From contig NZ_WHNZ01000022.1 of the NCBI RefSeq assembly GCF_013141725.1, positions 124,001-188,000 on the forward strand: 64,000 nt of DNA, given 5' to 3'. The position numbers and the translations under genes are program-made. Positions 29,576 to 39,699 of the stretch are shown here, one piece after another. The notes below the pieces were generated by a model, which made no database searches, was not told the origin of the DNA, and saw only the letters and a list, made by a program, of their open reading frames with translations. Positions within the stretch are counted from its first letter, which is position 1. The number at the start of each line of letters is the position of its first letter. Source of the stretch: Paenibacillus planticolens. GTDB taxonomy: Bacteria > Bacillota > Bacilli > Paenibacillales > NBRC-103111.

Positions 29576-30481
29576 ATGACTGAACCAATCAATAATCTTC
29601 AGGATGAGCTTGCCAAACTAATAGATCGTTATTCAGGTCAGGAGGGTGTTAACGAGACTGCGATTCCATCTTTATTTTTTATTCGTCGCTCTAATGTTAC
29701 CGGTCCAAAGCACAGTGTCTACAAACCTTCCTTATGCATTATTGTTCAAGGTGCGAAGGAGGTATGGCTGGCACAGGAGCGCTTTAGATACAGTCCGGCC
29801 GATTACCTTGTTGCATCGGTTGACCTGCCGGTTACCGGGCAAGTTATAGAAGCTTCTTCTGATGTTCCGTATTTGGCTCTAAATCTTGTATTTACACCAA
29901 GTCAAATCTTAGAAGTTTTACGTGATTCTGAAATTCGAAGTGGCAAGAAAGAGAATGCGAAGCGAGCCATGTTTGTCAGTCCGATAGAGTTATCTATGTT
30001 GGATGCAGTCATCAGATTAGCTCGTTTGTTAGACAGCCCGAAGGATATTCCGGTACTCGCTCCTCTATTTACAAAAGAAATTCTATATTGGGTTCTACAA
30101 GGGCAGCACGGGGGTACTCTGGAGCAAATTGCAGTAGATGGAAGCTCTGCCTATCGTATCAGAGAAGTGATCGAACAAATCAAGAATAATTATGAAACTT
30201 CTTTTCGAATTGAGGAGCTTGCGGAAATAGCGAGGATGAGTGTTGCTTCACTTCATAGGCACTTTAAAGAGGTAACCGCTATGAGCCCTATTCAGTTCCA
30301 AAAACAACTGAGACTGCAGGAAGCGCGGCGCCTGTTATTGTCCGAGTCAACAGATGCTGCTGATGTGGCATTCCATGTAGGCTATGAAAGTCCATCGCAA
30401 TTCAGTCGAGAATATTCCCGTATGTTTGGTTTTCCACCAAGAGAAGATATAAAGCGCCTAAGGGAAAATTTGACCAAATGA
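29576..30481 (+). CDS. AraC-family regulator with cupin-type N-terminal domain (YqhC-like)
   Basis: A 301-residue regulator. Residues 20-165 form the AraC_N cupin domain seen in YqhC-like proteins (KPSLCIIVQGAKEVWL, YLVASVDLPVTGQV, YLALNLVF). Residues 200-300 form the double HTH (FRIEELAEIARMSVASLHRHFKEVTAMSP and DVAFHVGYESPSQFSREYSRMFGFPP). ATG 29576 has a strong AGGAGG site; the in-frame upstream start at 29540 does not. YqhC relatives activate aldehyde reductase genes in response to aldehydes. No reductase is adjacent here, so the target may be distant. Confidence 0.88.
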   Translation: MTEPINNLQDELAKLIDRYSGQEGVNETAIPSLFFIRRSNVTGPKHSVYKPSLCIIVQGAKEVWLAQERFRYSPADYLVASVDLPVTGQVIEASSDVPYLALNLVFTPSQILEVLRDSEIRSGKKENAKRAMFVSPIELSMLDAVIRLARLLDSPKDIPVLAPLFTKEILYWVLQGQHGGTLEQIAVDGSSAYRIREVIEQIKNNYETSFRIEELAEIARMSVASLHRHFKEVTAMSPIQFQKQLRLQEARRLLLSESTDAADVAFHVGYESPSQFSREYSRMFGFPPREDIKRLRENLTK

Positions 30482-30484
30482 TTA

Positions 30485-30515
30485 GCCAGTCGACGGATAC
30501 ATTCCGACGACTGGC
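30485..30515. terminator. hairpin after the AraC gene
   Basis: GCCAGTCGACGGA (30485-30497) pairs with TCCGACGACTGGC (30503-30515), one mismatch, directly after the stop. The T run is poor, so it may stabilise or only partly terminate the transcript. Confidence 0.5.
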
Positions 30516-30585
30516 CAATTAATTTGTAAGCGTATTGATTATGTTACATTCGAAGATAGCTAGCTCCTACGTTAAGTCTGCTGTT

Positions 30586-33500
30586 CTAATTCAATATTTT
30601 CCTAGCAATCACAACAAGATCCTCAATGTCAATCCTGCCGTCGTTGTTTAGATCATATTTTTTGTAATTAGACCAGTCCGGATCGTCGGAGGTCTTGCCG
30701 TAAGCCGCAGCAATAATTGCCAAATCGCCAATAGAAACTCGACCGTCTCCATTCATGTCGCCAGGCTCACTTTGAATAACCGAATCGATAAACGTTTGCA
30801 AAGCTGCATGGAGTGTGCTAACTGCTTGCTCGATTTGTTGCTGAGTGGCCGCTGTGTTATCTAATACGCCTTGGGCTTGATGAATCGCTGCTTGCAGTAA
30901 GGCTTTGGAGCCTGCTGGATACTGCCCCGCTATACCGCCTTCCACAGCGTTGTTATGAACCCCTTGTGCTTCAGTAATCAGATTGCTCAGTACCGATTTG
31001 TCAATCACACTGATTTGAACCTCATGCGAAGATCCGCTGCGTGTCGACTCATCTCCTGATTTGTTCGCTGTAATCAGTCTACTGATTGCAATGGTAGTAA
31101 TTCCAGCTGAGGCCGAGTCTTTCACTCGGAAGCTGAGCTTCAATAGATCGCCCATCTGTTGCGGATCAGCAACATTCAAATGGACAAGGAGAATACGTAT
31201 GGATCCAGCTGTCTTATTGTAGCCTGCAACAATGACTCTTTGATCATCCATAGAGACAGGTGGTGCAATCAATTCCAATTGATTAGGATCATAGGAAATG
31301 CTAATGTCCTGTGCTTGTACTTCATCTTGCACGTTGTTCAGACGATAGGTCAGATCGAATTGCTGCCCGGTGGATCCTGTATGCGTTCCGCTCAAGCCAG
31401 CCCCGCCCGAGACCAAATGGACCGCAATCGTTTGATCTTTCGTCGCTTCGAAGCTTCCGGTTTGTGGCGTATAACCTGGCTTGCTAACATTGTAGATATA
31501 TGCTCCGCCAGCTGGGAGCTTGTATGTTGTTCCATCCGTGCTCGGGCTGTATAAGTATCCTTCTGCATCATTTATCGTAACCAAAGCATCCGCAGGAGTA
31601 ATATCGAAATACACATCACGATAAACTGTGGATATCTCATTTGCCACCAGCGCACCTAATGTTGCATAGGAAAGGTTAAAGTTGCCTTGCGGCCAGAACA
31701 AGTAGACATCTTTTGTACCTTTCACTTCTTGTACCTTGGAGGTGCTCACTTCCGAGAGATTCATCCATCCGCCTGTAGACGCACTCATATTTAAAGAAGC
31801 GACGGTTGTGGCTGATGCAACGGTACCAACACCAGGATCAGCGACCCGGATTTGCATCTCTCTTGTTCCATCGGTAGGAGAAGCATAACCAATGGCAACG
31901 TTCTGCAGTCCATCCTTCAGATTGACATTACTGAATTTCAGCCAGCCGTTCGAGCTTACAAATTCCACCCAATCGTTGGAGAATGTCATTTTCCCATTGC
32001 TGTTAGTACCACCCGATTCGCCATTTCGATCGATCCCTCTAAGCTTGAGATTTTGGATGCTACCCTTCACAATCCGCACCTGAAGTTGTTTGGACTTACT
32101 CGGATCCTGGATCGAAGCAGCAATGACTGTAATATCCTGTGTTTCAGCACCCTCTTTGATCGAAAGAATGCCGTCATTGCTAAGCTTAACTCCCGAATAG
32201 CTGCCTCCCAAGTTCCATTTCACTTGTTTACTGCCGGTTTGAATAGTGCCATCGGAATAGAGTACGGATGCTGTGTAGGCAACATCCCTTCTGCCCGCTG
32301 CAGGCAAGGAAACAAGTGTATTGCCTAATACATTGATACCTGTAATCTTGCCGGATGCCGGCCCCGTAAAGAATTGCAATGATTTCAGGTTGCTTGGACG
32401 AGTAAATGAAATATATAGGTCATGTGTGCCGCTTACTTTTGCAGACAAGTCCGCAGACAAAGCTTTGTAAACGTTCAAGTTACCCGTATTTTCAACAAGA
32501 ATACTGGCAACTACGTCTCCGTCCGGTTTATCCAGTCGCAGCTCGACTTTGCCCAACTCCTCAGGAGTTGTCTTGGTGGAGGCAACCTGGATAACAACTC
32601 TATCTGCGCCGCCTTCTCCGAATTGAACGTTTTTAAACATTGCATAATCGCCAACGTTAGCATCTTGTAGAACAACAGAGCTCTTGGTGATATTTCCGTA
32701 GAGCAAATCCGCGTCAACCGCATTCATGACTTCATAAGGATTATGCGAAATTGCTGAATCTTGAATGTCGGAGAAATTGTACACAGCCCCTTTTTGGGCC
32801 TGAAGGACAATGGTATTGCTGTCCAAGATCGTAAAATCAACAGACTGACTGCCATTTTTCACAGTCGCCGTGCTTAAATTAGGCCCTTTAACTGTAATCA
32901 AACTCGTACTTCCGGTCTTTAAGACCGCGGATTTAAGATTAGACTTCTCCCAAGCCATATCGACCTCTACATTGCCTCTTGCCTTCAGTCCGGATACGCT
33001 GCCCGTGTTCCATTTTGAAGGAAGCGCAGGTAACAATTCTATGCCTCCGCCCTGGCTTTGCAGCAGCATCTCAGTCATACCTGCTGTTGCTCCGAAGTTG
33101 CCGTCAATCTGGAATGGCGGATGTGTATCGAACAAATTACTTAGCGTTGATTCGTAAAGAAGCTCCTTGAGCAGCTTTTGCGCACGATCACCGTCTCGCA
33201 AACGAGCCCAGAAATTCAGCTTCCACGCTTTGCTCCATCCTGTAGCACCGTCGCCACGGGTATTGAGCGTTACTTTCATTGCCTCCACATACTTATCTTC
33301 CTGTTCGCTGCGTCCCGCAACAATTTGATTACCCGGATGAAGCCCGAACAGCTGGTTCGTATGACGGTGACCGTTGTCTCCAGTGATATCCATCGCGACT
33401 TCGTCTTTCCATTCCATAAACTGTCCGCCCAGCCCAATCTTCGGACCTGCAAGGCGAGACTGTGCTTGTTTGATTCCATTTAGCTCCGAACTGCTGATGT

Positions 33501-35784
33501 TCAAGACATTGCTTGCCTTGATCACATCGTCAAAAATCCCCCATACCACGCTTTGGACTTCAGTAGCGCCTAACGAATATGCGCCATGCTCAGGCGAATA
33601 GGACGGATTCGCAACCAATGTGCCGTCGCGCGTGTCCTCCCATAGCGTATCTACCCAAAATAAAGCGGCGCCTAGCAGAATATCATAATTGTCCCTTAAA
33701 AAATCTTCATCCAAAGTAAATTGATAATGCTCCCAAATATGCATGGCTAACCATGCTCCGTCTTCCGGCGAGAAAAATGCACTGCTTGTTGCCGGAGCGG
33801 TATTTCCCCATATATTGTTCTCATGGTGCGTAGTCCAGCCTCTGACCGGACCGCCCGCCGGTGTGACATAACCGTGCTGTGCGCTTATGGTTCCTCTAGG
33901 AACCAAACTTTTAATATATTCAATCAGAGGCATATGGCTTTCTGAAAGATTGGTTTGCTCGGCGAGCCAGTAATTCATCTGCAGATTAATATTGGCATGA
34001 TAGTCCGAGCTCCAAGGAGGATTCGTGCCGCTCGCCCAAATGCCTTGCAAATTCGCTGGCAAAGATCCTTCTCTTGACGATGAGATTAACAGGTATCTCC
34101 CAAACTGATAATATAGCTGTTCCAGATATCGGTCCTCATCCGAAGTGTTAGACCTGGCGTATCCAGCCAGCAATTGATCTGTCGGCTTGTTGGGCAATGG
34201 TACATTCATTAGGTTTAGCTTTACGCGATCGAACAGATGCTGATAATCGCTGACATGTCTATCAAGCAGTTGATCGAAGCCTTTCTCTGCTGCTGCCGCC
34301 AGTCTGGCGCTAACTGCGGAAAGAGGATCCTTACCGGTAAAATACTTAAACTGGTCATCCATGGACTGCTGATAATTGGTTCCTGCCGCCATCAGAATCA
34401 GGATCGAATCTGCGTTTTCCACTTGTACTCCGTTGTTCGTGGCAACTGCTTTTCCACCGGTAGGGATAACTTTGATTTGCTGTGCAAAGTGTAAGGTATT
34501 GTCAAAATTCGTGGCTGCGCCTGCCTTATCATGGTCACTCGGCCAGCCCGTCATGGTTATCGTATCTCCTATAGATGAAATGCTCTTCTTGGTTTGGGCT
34601 GATGTCACGCTCACAAACTGGCTCAGCTTCCCGGAGCCGGTAGAAGACAAGCGAATGGCCATCACATTGTCGGGATAATTAACAAAATACTCCTTCTTCA
34701 TAAGTACATCGCCTTGTTGATAAGATACACGAGCCATGCCATTATTCAAATCGAGTTCCCGCTTGTAGTTCGTAACCGCTTGGTCGGGGGGAACGGAACT
34801 ATCGTCAATCACCGTGAACTCTGACATTTGAAGTGCCTGATTGCTTCCGTACAATGCCGAAACTTTAAGCTTAAAATATTTATATGAACCTGGTTTGTCT
34901 AGCTCAAACGTCTTCGTTTGATTTCGTCCTGCATTAACAAAGTTGGTAACCGAAGCGATAGTCTCATAGTTGACGCCGTCATTGGAAGCGGACAGTGTCC
35001 AGTCTTTCGGATCTCTGCCTTGCGTATCATTTCCTGTCGTCAAGGAATAGGATTTGGTTGTAAAGGCTTTGGAATAATCCCATTCAATCACATATTCGGA
35101 GGCTCCGGCATAACCATCAGCAAAGTATTTGGTGCTCGTATTTCCGTCGAACAGCTTTTCAATGGTCTCACTCGAGTTTTTGGTGTTATTTTGCCCGGTA
35201 TAAATCCTCGTTATGGATGGCTTAGCCGTCTTAAGATCCTGTAACCAGATGGAGCCTAGCTCCTGATAGGATCCAAAATTTTTCTTCGTGCCGATGAGTC
35301 CGCCTGTTTCAGTTGACTCGACTCCGTTAATGAGACTCGTAAGCGAGCTAGGATTGCTGTAATTGCGGGCAATGACATTGCCATTGGCATCCTTGTAGGC
35401 CGGAGTTCCTTTTGAAAATTCCGTCATCAAATCTTGGAGTTGTTTCCTAGCCTTCTGCAAATTATCATGCTTGTACTCCGCAGTATCTTTATGACCGCCG
35501 TTATACGCGGCGTTGGCACCGGGACCGCCAGACCAAAGTGACTTTTCATTAATGAGAATTTGATCCTTCTCAACGCCGCCAAATACCATGGCTCCCATAA
35601 ACCCATTCCCCAATGGAAGCGCTTCCGATTCCCAGCTGGTTGCAGGCTTGGTATACCATGACTTGAGCGGAACTGTGCTCGAAGGATTACCCGAGGTTTC
35701 CCCATGAGCGGTATCCGATGCGCTAATGAGGCCTGATACAGCCATCATGGCTGCTAGGGTAGAACAAACGAACTTCTTCAGCAT
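30586..35784 (-). CDS. secreted GH95 alpha-L-fucosidase, multidomain, with cohesin and dockerin modules
   Basis: A 1732-residue secreted glycosidase. The signal peptide is residues 1-29. A GH95 N-terminal beta domain (about 38-500) is interrupted by an F5/8 type C domain (about 190-326). The (alpha/alpha)6 catalytic domain (about 520-860) carries [14 protein letters not shown] near 596, where the family's catalytic Asn residues lie, and a C-terminal [15 protein letters not shown] near 893. Then come CBM6-like modules (about 1010-1150, 1240-1390) separated by a bacterial Ig-like stretch, a PEGA-like repeat (about 1400), a cohesin-like domain (about 1465-1592), a FIVAR-like helical repeat (about 1595-1670) and a type I dockerin (about 1676-1732) with two calcium repeats ([24 protein letters not shown]). 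Expected to trim alpha-1,2-fucose or related sugars. Single-gene transcript. Confidence 0.9.
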   Translation of the reverse strand: MLKKFVCSTLAAMMAVSGLISASDTAHGETSGNPSSTVPLKSWYTKPATSWESEALPLGNGFMGAMVFGGVEKDQILINEKSLWSGGPGANAAYNGGHKDTAEYKHDNLQKARKQLQDLMTEFSKGTPAYKDANGNVIARNYSNPSSLTSLINGVESTETGGLIGTKKNFGSYQELGSIWLQDLKTAKPSITRIYTGQNNTKNSSETIEKLFDGNTSTKYFADGYAGASEYVIEWDYSKAFTTKSYSLTTGNDTQGRDPKDWTLSASNDGVNYETIASVTNFVNAGRNQTKTFELDKPGSYKYFKLKVSALYGSNQALQMSEFTVIDDSSVPPDQAVTNYKRELDLNNGMARVSYQQGDVLMKKEYFVNYPDNVMAIRLSSTGSGKLSQFVSVTSAQTKKSISSIGDTITMTGWPSDHDKAGAATNFDNTLHFAQQIKVIPTGGKAVATNNGVQVENADSILILMAAGTNYQQSMDDQFKYFTGKDPLSAVSARLAAAAEKGFDQLLDRHVSDYQHLFDRVKLNLMNVPLPNKPTDQLLAGYARSNTSDEDRYLEQLYYQFGRYLLISSSREGSLPANLQGIWASGTNPPWSSDYHANINLQMNYWLAEQTNLSESHMPLIEYIKSLVPRGTISAQHGYVTPAGGPVRGWTTHHENNIWGNTAPATSSAFFSPEDGAWLAMHIWEHYQFTLDEDFLRDNYDILLGAALFWVDTLWEDTRDGTLVANPSYSPEHGAYSLGATEVQSVVWGIFDDVIKASNVLNISSSELNGIKQAQSRLAGPKIGLGGQFMEWKDEVAMDITGDNGHRHTNQLFGLHPGNQIVAGRSEQEDKYVEAMKVTLNTRGDGATGWSKAWKLNFWARLRDGDRAQKLLKELLYESTLSNLFDTHPPFQIDGNFGATAGMTEMLLQSQGGGIELLPALPSKWNTGSVSGLKARGNVEVDMAWEKSNLKSAVLKTGSTSLITVKGPNLSTATVKNGSQSVDFTILDSNTIVLQAQKGAVYNFSDIQDSAISHNPYEVMNAVDADLLYGNITKSSVVLQDANVGDYAMFKNVQFGEGGADRVVIQVASTKTTPEELGKVELRLDKPDGDVVASILVENTGNLNVYKALSADLSAKVSGTHDLYISFTRPSNLKSLQFFTGPASGKITGINVLGNTLVSLPAAGRRDVAYTASVLYSDGTIQTGSKQVKWNLGGSYSGVKLSNDGILSIKEGAETQDITVIAASIQDPSKSKQLQVRIVKGSIQNLKLRGIDRNGESGGTNSNGKMTFSNDWVEFVSSNGWLKFSNVNLKDGLQNVAIGYASPTDGTREMQIRVADPGVGTVASATTVASLNMSASTGGWMNLSEVSTSKVQEVKGTKDVYLFWPQGNFNLSYATLGALVANEISTVYRDVYFDITPADALVTINDAEGYLYSPSTDGTTYKLPAGGAYIYNVSKPGYTPQTGSFEATKDQTIAVHLVSGGAGLSGTHTGSTGQQFDLTYRLNNVQDEVQAQDISISYDPNQLELIAPPVSMDDQRVIVAGYNKTAGSIRILLVHLNVADPQQMGDLLKLSFRVKDSASAGITTIAISRLITANKSGDESTRSGSSHEVQISVIDKSVLSNLITEAQGVHNNAVEGGIAGQYPAGSKALLQAAIHQAQGVLDNTAATQQQIEQAVSTLHAALQTFIDSVIQSEPGDMNGDGRVSIGDLAIIAAAYGKTSDDPDWSNYKKYDLNNDGRIDIEDLVVIARKILN

Positions 35785-36158
35785 TCGACCTATTCCTCCT
35801 TACATTCTCCAAATTCACTTTCCAGATAAAGCAAATAAATGAACAACCTACAGAAACATGCTAGAACATAACAACCTCCAATTCCATTTATCTTAATATC
35901 CTTCAATTTATTCACTTCAAATCTATTATATCTTTGACCGTATTCCAAAAGAGTGGAAAATCTTCCTGAAAAAAGTGTATTATTTAACTGACTAATTTCC
36001 TCGGAATTTATTACGCATCAGACCGTAGATTCAAAATGAAAAGAATGAGTGCTAAATGGATAACAAGAAAAATGATGCCGTCTCGGAATTCTGGTAAAGA
36101 TAAAAAGCGCCACCGGATTTCTCCGATGACGCTTTTTGCTGTTTGGTAAACCCCTTGA
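35785..36158. other. intergenic region upstream of the fucosidase gene
   Basis: AT-rich. It should hold the fucosidase promoter, but I see no convincing operator. The terminator of rpoZ lies at its right end. Confidence 0.4.
36102..36137. terminator. bidirectional terminator left of rpoZ
   Basis: AAAAAGCG (36102-36109) pairs with CGCTTTTT (36130-36137), with an inner CCGGA/TCCG pairing. Confidence 0.75.
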
Positions 36159-36374
36159 TTATTCCTTGCCCTTCTCGGTCATAGTTTTTTCATAACTGAT
36201 ATAGTGGCCGTAAAGTTCCTCTAACGCAATTCCAACATATTTGTGAGACTTTTGGCCTTTCAAATCAGATTTAGCACCATCACGCAAAGATCTTGCTCTC
36301 ATGGAAGAAGCGACAACTAGCGAATACTTGCTATCTACGATATCAAGTAGTTTATCAATTGAAGGATATAACAT
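36159..36374 (-). CDS. rpoZ: RNA polymerase omega subunit
   Basis: A 71-residue omega-like protein. The family opening MLYPSIDKLLDIVDSKYSLVVASSMRAR is nearly canonical, followed by a basic helix and the KYVGIALEELYGHYISYE segment that matches omega's conserved second half. Omega binds beta-prime and aids polymerase assembly. ATG 36374 follows GAGGTAAATTGA. In Bacillales rpoZ normally sits between gmk and coaBC; this one stands alone between a glycosidase and unrelated genes, so it is probably a second or relocated copy. It reads as intact. Confidence 0.85.
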   Translation of the reverse strand: MLYPSIDKLLDIVDSKYSLVVASSMRARSLRDGAKSDLKGQKSHKYVGIALEELYGHYISYEKTMTEKGKE

Positions 36375-36748
36375 TCAATTTACCTCAGTTCCATTGTTGC
36401 GATTTTTGGTATTCGACGTTTTAATGTGTACACTTCGGCCACTAAGCCAGAGATCTTCCAGTATATGCAAGAGCTTAGTGACAAAATGCAAGTACCAACA
36501 CTTTTTGGGCATAGCTTTATTTTATTATGCCCTCTTTATCGGCTAATTATCCACTGTAAGTATTGAAAGTAACGAATGACGAATGTGACGATGTGCGCCA
36601 TTAGTATGGTTCTAGCGGTTATTTTTGTTGTTAGTGATCCAGCGGCGGCAAAATGAAAAACCTCAAGTTAGGATTAGTAGCCTGTTATGGTTAGATGTAA
36701 GCATAAAAAAAGCTACGAGTAAGTGAAGTTCTCGAAGCATTAATGTAA
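36375..36748. other. intergenic stretch with a possible coding fragment
   Basis: The plus strand at about 36405-36540 reads protein-like sequence in one frame (TSATKPEIFQYMQELSDKM) without start or ribosome site. I do not recognise it. Nothing else supportable here. Confidence 0.3.
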
Positions 36749-37213
36749 TTATTGAATACCAACAATCTCAGAATTCCAGTAATCGCGTAAGGATATCAGC
36801 AAATTGGGTCTATATCTAATATAAATGCAGTCATCCGAAAATGTTTGAATTGTTCTTCCTGTTACTCCTTGTCTAGATGCAAAACAAAGAAAATTTGCAG
36901 GTGTAGCAATTGGATATGGGGAATAGTAAACTACTCCGATTTCACGAATATCGTCCCATTCCATATATTTCCTACCCTTAAAAGATATATATGATACACC
37001 AGATTTATTAATAATAAGTTTCCGATCAAAAGCCATGAAATAAATAGTAATTAGGAAAATAACCGTCCAGGTAATACCAATTAGCAGATCAGTAGTTATC
37101 CCAAAATCCCCCAGTAATATGATTATTAATGGGAAAGCCGACATGAGCAGCATAAATAGTAGTACCAAGGATATTGTACTTGGTTTAATAAAGTAATATC
37201 TAATTATCCTCAC
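36749..37213 (-). CDS. membrane protein with two TM helices and PH-like domain
   Basis: A 154-residue protein. Two hydrophobic helices (about 12-34 and 43-63) are followed by a small beta-rich domain (FDRKLIINKSGVSYISFKGRKYMEWDDIREIGVVYY, then YIRYRPN and an acidic helix). This layout is that of bacterial PH-domain membrane proteins of unknown role. No recognisable partner is adjacent; the start is not strongly supported by a ribosome site. Confidence 0.6.
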   Translation of the reverse strand: MRIIRYYFIKPSTISLVLLFMLLMSAFPLIIILLGDFGITTDLLIGITWTVIFLITIYFMAFDRKLIINKSGVSYISFKGRKYMEWDDIREIGVVYYSPYPIATPANFLCFASRQGVTGRTIQTFSDDCIYIRYRPNLLISLRDYWNSEIVGIQ

Positions 37214-37650
37214 TCCAATACAGGTCGTCTCCTGTCTTCAATTTTTTTTGCTTCCTAATAGTATCACTTGTCTAGAAAGTATTTTCCTACCTTCTTGCTT
37301 AAGAAATCTATACTTCACTTTATAATCAGGTGGAAATCCTCGATTTACTTCATTTGATATCCACATGCGAGTATCCCCAAAAATGTATTTATGAAGTATT
37401 CTCTACAATTGAAATATTTCCTTTATTTGTAACTATCCTGCACGTTAGTTTAATCGCTGCACATTAGTACTTTCCTTAATAAACAGAATAATTTCATTAA
37501 TAATATGATAACCCATCGATGATCCTTTTCTTTCAAAGCCCATTTCTAAGGACTAACAGGAATGTTGAATGTAAACAATTGCTCACTGTCGGGGTCTATT
37601 GGTTAGGATATAAATTGAACCATCCATTTTTAACTTGACGTTATTCCCGA
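37214..37650. other. AT-rich intergenic stretch
   Basis: No gene seen in the part before the promoter at 37635-37663. Confidence 0.4.
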
Positions 37651-37663
37651 AAACTAATATGAT
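37635..37663 (+). promoter_or_regulatory. sigma-A promoter of the 159-aa membrane protein gene
   Basis: TTGACG (37635-37640), a 17-base spacer, then TATGAT (37658-37663). The -10 lies inside a palindromic operator. Confidence 0.6.
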
Positions 37664-37695
37664 TAGTTTATCCAAAAACTAACTATATTAGTTTT
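37651..37695. promoter_or_regulatory. tandem palindromic operators over the -10 and start site
   Basis: AAACTAAT-ATG-ATTAGTTT (37651-37669) and AAAACTAA-CTATA-TTAGTTTT (37675-37695), centres 25 bases apart. Typical of MarR/PadR/HxlR-type winged-helix repressors. No such regulator gene is adjacent. Confidence 0.6.
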
Positions 37696-37756
37696 ATGTC
37701 TCGTTATATGTTTGTTGTCACCTAAATCCAGTTCATTTAATGAGAGGAGAGATCTC

Positions 37757-38236
37757 GTGTTTGCCGGACATTTTGGCATAGCCGCAGCCATGAAGGCCAG
37801 AGCTCCCGAGGTTCCGCTGTGGGCCCTGATCGTCGGTACGCAATTATATGATGTGCTCTTTCTGCCCTTATCTGCGTTGAGCCTCGAGTCGTTGGAAGGC
37901 GAAGGCTACGGAGGGGCATTCATCACAGCCTTCTATTCACACTCCCTCGTCAGCGCCATAGTAATTGCGCTTTTGGCCGCTTTGCTGGCCGGAATACGAT
38001 GGGGTACTAGGACGGGTGTGATTCTTGGTCTGGTCACTTTTAGCCACTGGCTGTTGGATTGGATTGTCCATCGTCAGGACCTGCCTGTTCTTCCTGGCAA
38101 TCTGGGCAATCTTCCGCTAATGGGGCTAGGGTTGTGGACGATACCAGCGGCCAGCTTGGCGCTTGAAATCGCAATTCTCGCCACAGGCATATGGTTGTAT
38201 TTTCTGGTATGCCTGGAAGAAAACCGGCCCCGGTAA
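37757..38236 (+). CDS. permease-like integral membrane protein (159 aa)
   Basis: A four- to five-TM membrane protein starting FAGHFGIAAAMKARAPEVPLWALIVGTQLYD. It has the conserved look of small proteins annotated as permease or metal-dependent-hydrolase-like membrane proteins: an N-terminal GHFG, a central FYSHSL near 83 and SHWLLDWIVHR near 111-121, with polar His and Asp residues in membrane segments. Start GTG 37757 follows GAGAGGAGAGATCTC. Strongly controlled by appearance: a near-consensus promoter with two palindromes immediately upstream. Function unknown; the membrane-embedded His/Asp suggest a metal site. Confidence 0.72.
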   Translation: MFAGHFGIAAAMKARAPEVPLWALIVGTQLYDVLFLPLSALSLESLEGEGYGGAFITAFYSHSLVSAIVIALLAALLAGIRWGTRTGVILGLVTFSHWLLDWIVHRQDLPVLPGNLGNLPLMGLGLWTIPAASLALEIAILATGIWLYFLVCLEENRPR

Positions 38237-38733
38237 TCGCGTGATAGGCATAGCCAAAGGCGCGGCGATGGCACTTTTCCTTGAAGCCACTTTGGTAATT
38301 GATGTGATGTGAAAGCACTTTATGCTACCTTTAGTAAAGCTTGTAACTGTTGGATTCGCTGTCTTTTGCAATATATCGTGTGATTGCCCAATAAGAATAT
38401 AAGTAATTTATCCTTGTGGCTTATTACAAACTTCTCTGCTAAACTCCCTTTTCTTGAATGAAACAGGGAGCAACTGCCGCGGCATTTTGCTCCCTGTTTT
38501 TAATTGAACTAAAGTTTTTTCAGTAATCAACTCATGTCAATTGTGGTCCAACCAGCTTCAAGTATTTTCATTTGAAAATCCCTGAATTCTTTCATTGCAT
38601 TAAAATTCGTAAATTCAATCTTGGTAAAACTTCTGATGTTACTTCACGAATTCTCAAGAATTTCTCACCCCACTTTAACACATCCTACGTACTTTTCATC
38701 TATCGTTCATCGTTAGCGGATCACCTTGTACGG
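38237..38733. other. intergenic stretch with repeat-type terminator
   Basis: Contains the strong hairpin at 38461-38499. No gene recognised. Confidence 0.5.
38461..38499. terminator. bidirectional terminator, hairpin repeat member 2
   Basis: AAACAGGGAGCAA (38461-38473) and TTGCTCCCTGTTT (38487-38499) form a perfect 13-bp stem around CTGCCGCGGCATT. It resembles the hairpins at 1162-1194 and 40899-40925. Confidence 0.75.
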
Positions 38734-39300
38734 CTATTTCTCCAACTCATAGCGGGCCGCGATAATGCCCGACTTGAGCGTTCGGCTGGACAGCAGCTTG
38801 AGCCTGATTTTCTCGCCGCCGTCAAATACCGATTTTCCGTCGCCCAGGACGACCGGACAAATTGTAAGCAGGAATTCGTCGATCAAGCCGAGCTCAAGCA
38901 GCGTCTTCGCCGCTCCCGGGCTGCCAAAGATGACGAGATTTTTGCCAGGCTGCTCCTTGAGTACCTTGATTTCCTCTGCGATATTGTCCTTGATCAGCAT
39001 CGTATTGTTCCATTCCACCTTGTCCATCGTTCCGGAAATGACGATCTTCTTAACATCCTGCAGCCATTTGGCATGCTCCATATCGTGCCTCGAAGCATTC
39101 GGATTGTCCAGCATCGTGGGCCAGTAGCTCTCCATCATCCGATACGTCGTGCGTCCATAAACGGGAGCTCCGACTTCGGCTACGATCTCTTCGGCGTATT
39201 TCTCTAATTCCTCGTTGTACGGAATCCAATCGAGTCCTCCGTTCGAATCCGACGCATACCCGTCCAGCGACACATGCATGAACAATATTAGTTTTCTCAT
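38734..39300 (-). CDS. dihydrofolate-reductase-fold (RibD C-terminal) family protein
   Basis: A 188-residue NADPH-binding protein of the RibD_C/DHFR-like family. It opens RKLILFMHVSLDGYASDSNGGLDW, then GAPVYGRTTYRMMESYWP (residues 44-61), KNLVIFGSPGAAKTLLELGLIDEFLL (119-144) with the nucleotide loop, and ends GIIAARYEL. These stand-alone proteins are not folate or riboflavin enzymes proper and their substrates are mostly unknown. ATG 39300 follows GAGGAGAAACGAAC. Single gene. Confidence 0.85.
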   Translation of the reverse strand: MRKLILFMHVSLDGYASDSNGGLDWIPYNEELEKYAEEIVAEVGAPVYGRTTYRMMESYWPTMLDNPNASRHDMEHAKWLQDVKKIVISGTMDKVEWNNTMLIKDNIAEEIKVLKEQPGKNLVIFGSPGAAKTLLELGLIDEFLLTICPVVLGDGKSVFDGGEKIRLKLLSSRTLKSGIIAARYELEK

Positions 39301-39620
39301 GTTCGTTTCTCCTCTGATTTCGAATTATTTTGTTCGATTTTTTTGGCCGTTGGCCCGCGTTTCATCCTGCTGTTTCGTTCATTATAAATCATTACGTTGC
39401 GTAAGGTTCAAGTAGTATTTTTTGAAGACAACAACGTTGCGCGAAACTGCCCTTAGCTTAATGCCCGCGGCCAATCTACAATTTTATTTTCATGAACACT
39501 TACTATCGTTCCCCATCGTAATGATTTACTGGTGATACGGTTCTCCGCACTATCTATAAGGGTAAGCTTTTCCGCATAACCCTACCTAACGATGTTGTTC
39601 AGGTTGTTGAAACCTTCGAA
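39301..39620. other. intergenic stretch
   Basis: Contains a GATACGGTTCTCCGC motif near 39534 that recurs near 40850. No gene recognised. Confidence 0.4.
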
Positions 39621-39626
39621 GTGCCC

Positions 39627-39655
39627 TTGATTTTATTGACCGATCGTACTAAAAT
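39627..39655 (+). promoter_or_regulatory. sigma-A promoter of the TetR gene at 39.7 kb
   Basis: TTGATT (39627-39632), 17-base spacer, TAAAAT (39650-39655). Confidence 0.55.
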
Positions 39656-39682
39656 TTAATCGATAGCACTAAAATTAAATCG
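39647..39682. promoter_or_regulatory. two direct repeats over the promoter, candidate TetR operator
   Basis: TACTAAAATTTAATCG (39647-39662) and CACTAAAATTAAATCG (39667-39682), period 20 bases, covering the -10 and start region just before the TetR gene. Suggests autoregulation. Confidence 0.5.
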
Positions 39683-39699
39683 TGAGGACAAAAACCAAA

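Noticed and set aside
36301..36546. An 81-codon frame on the plus strand
   Set aside because: Starts inside rpoZ on the other strand and has no ribosome site.
38572..39207. A 211-codon open frame on the plus strand
   Set aside because: Mostly antisense to the DHFR-like gene, which has clear family motifs on the minus strand; no ribosome site.
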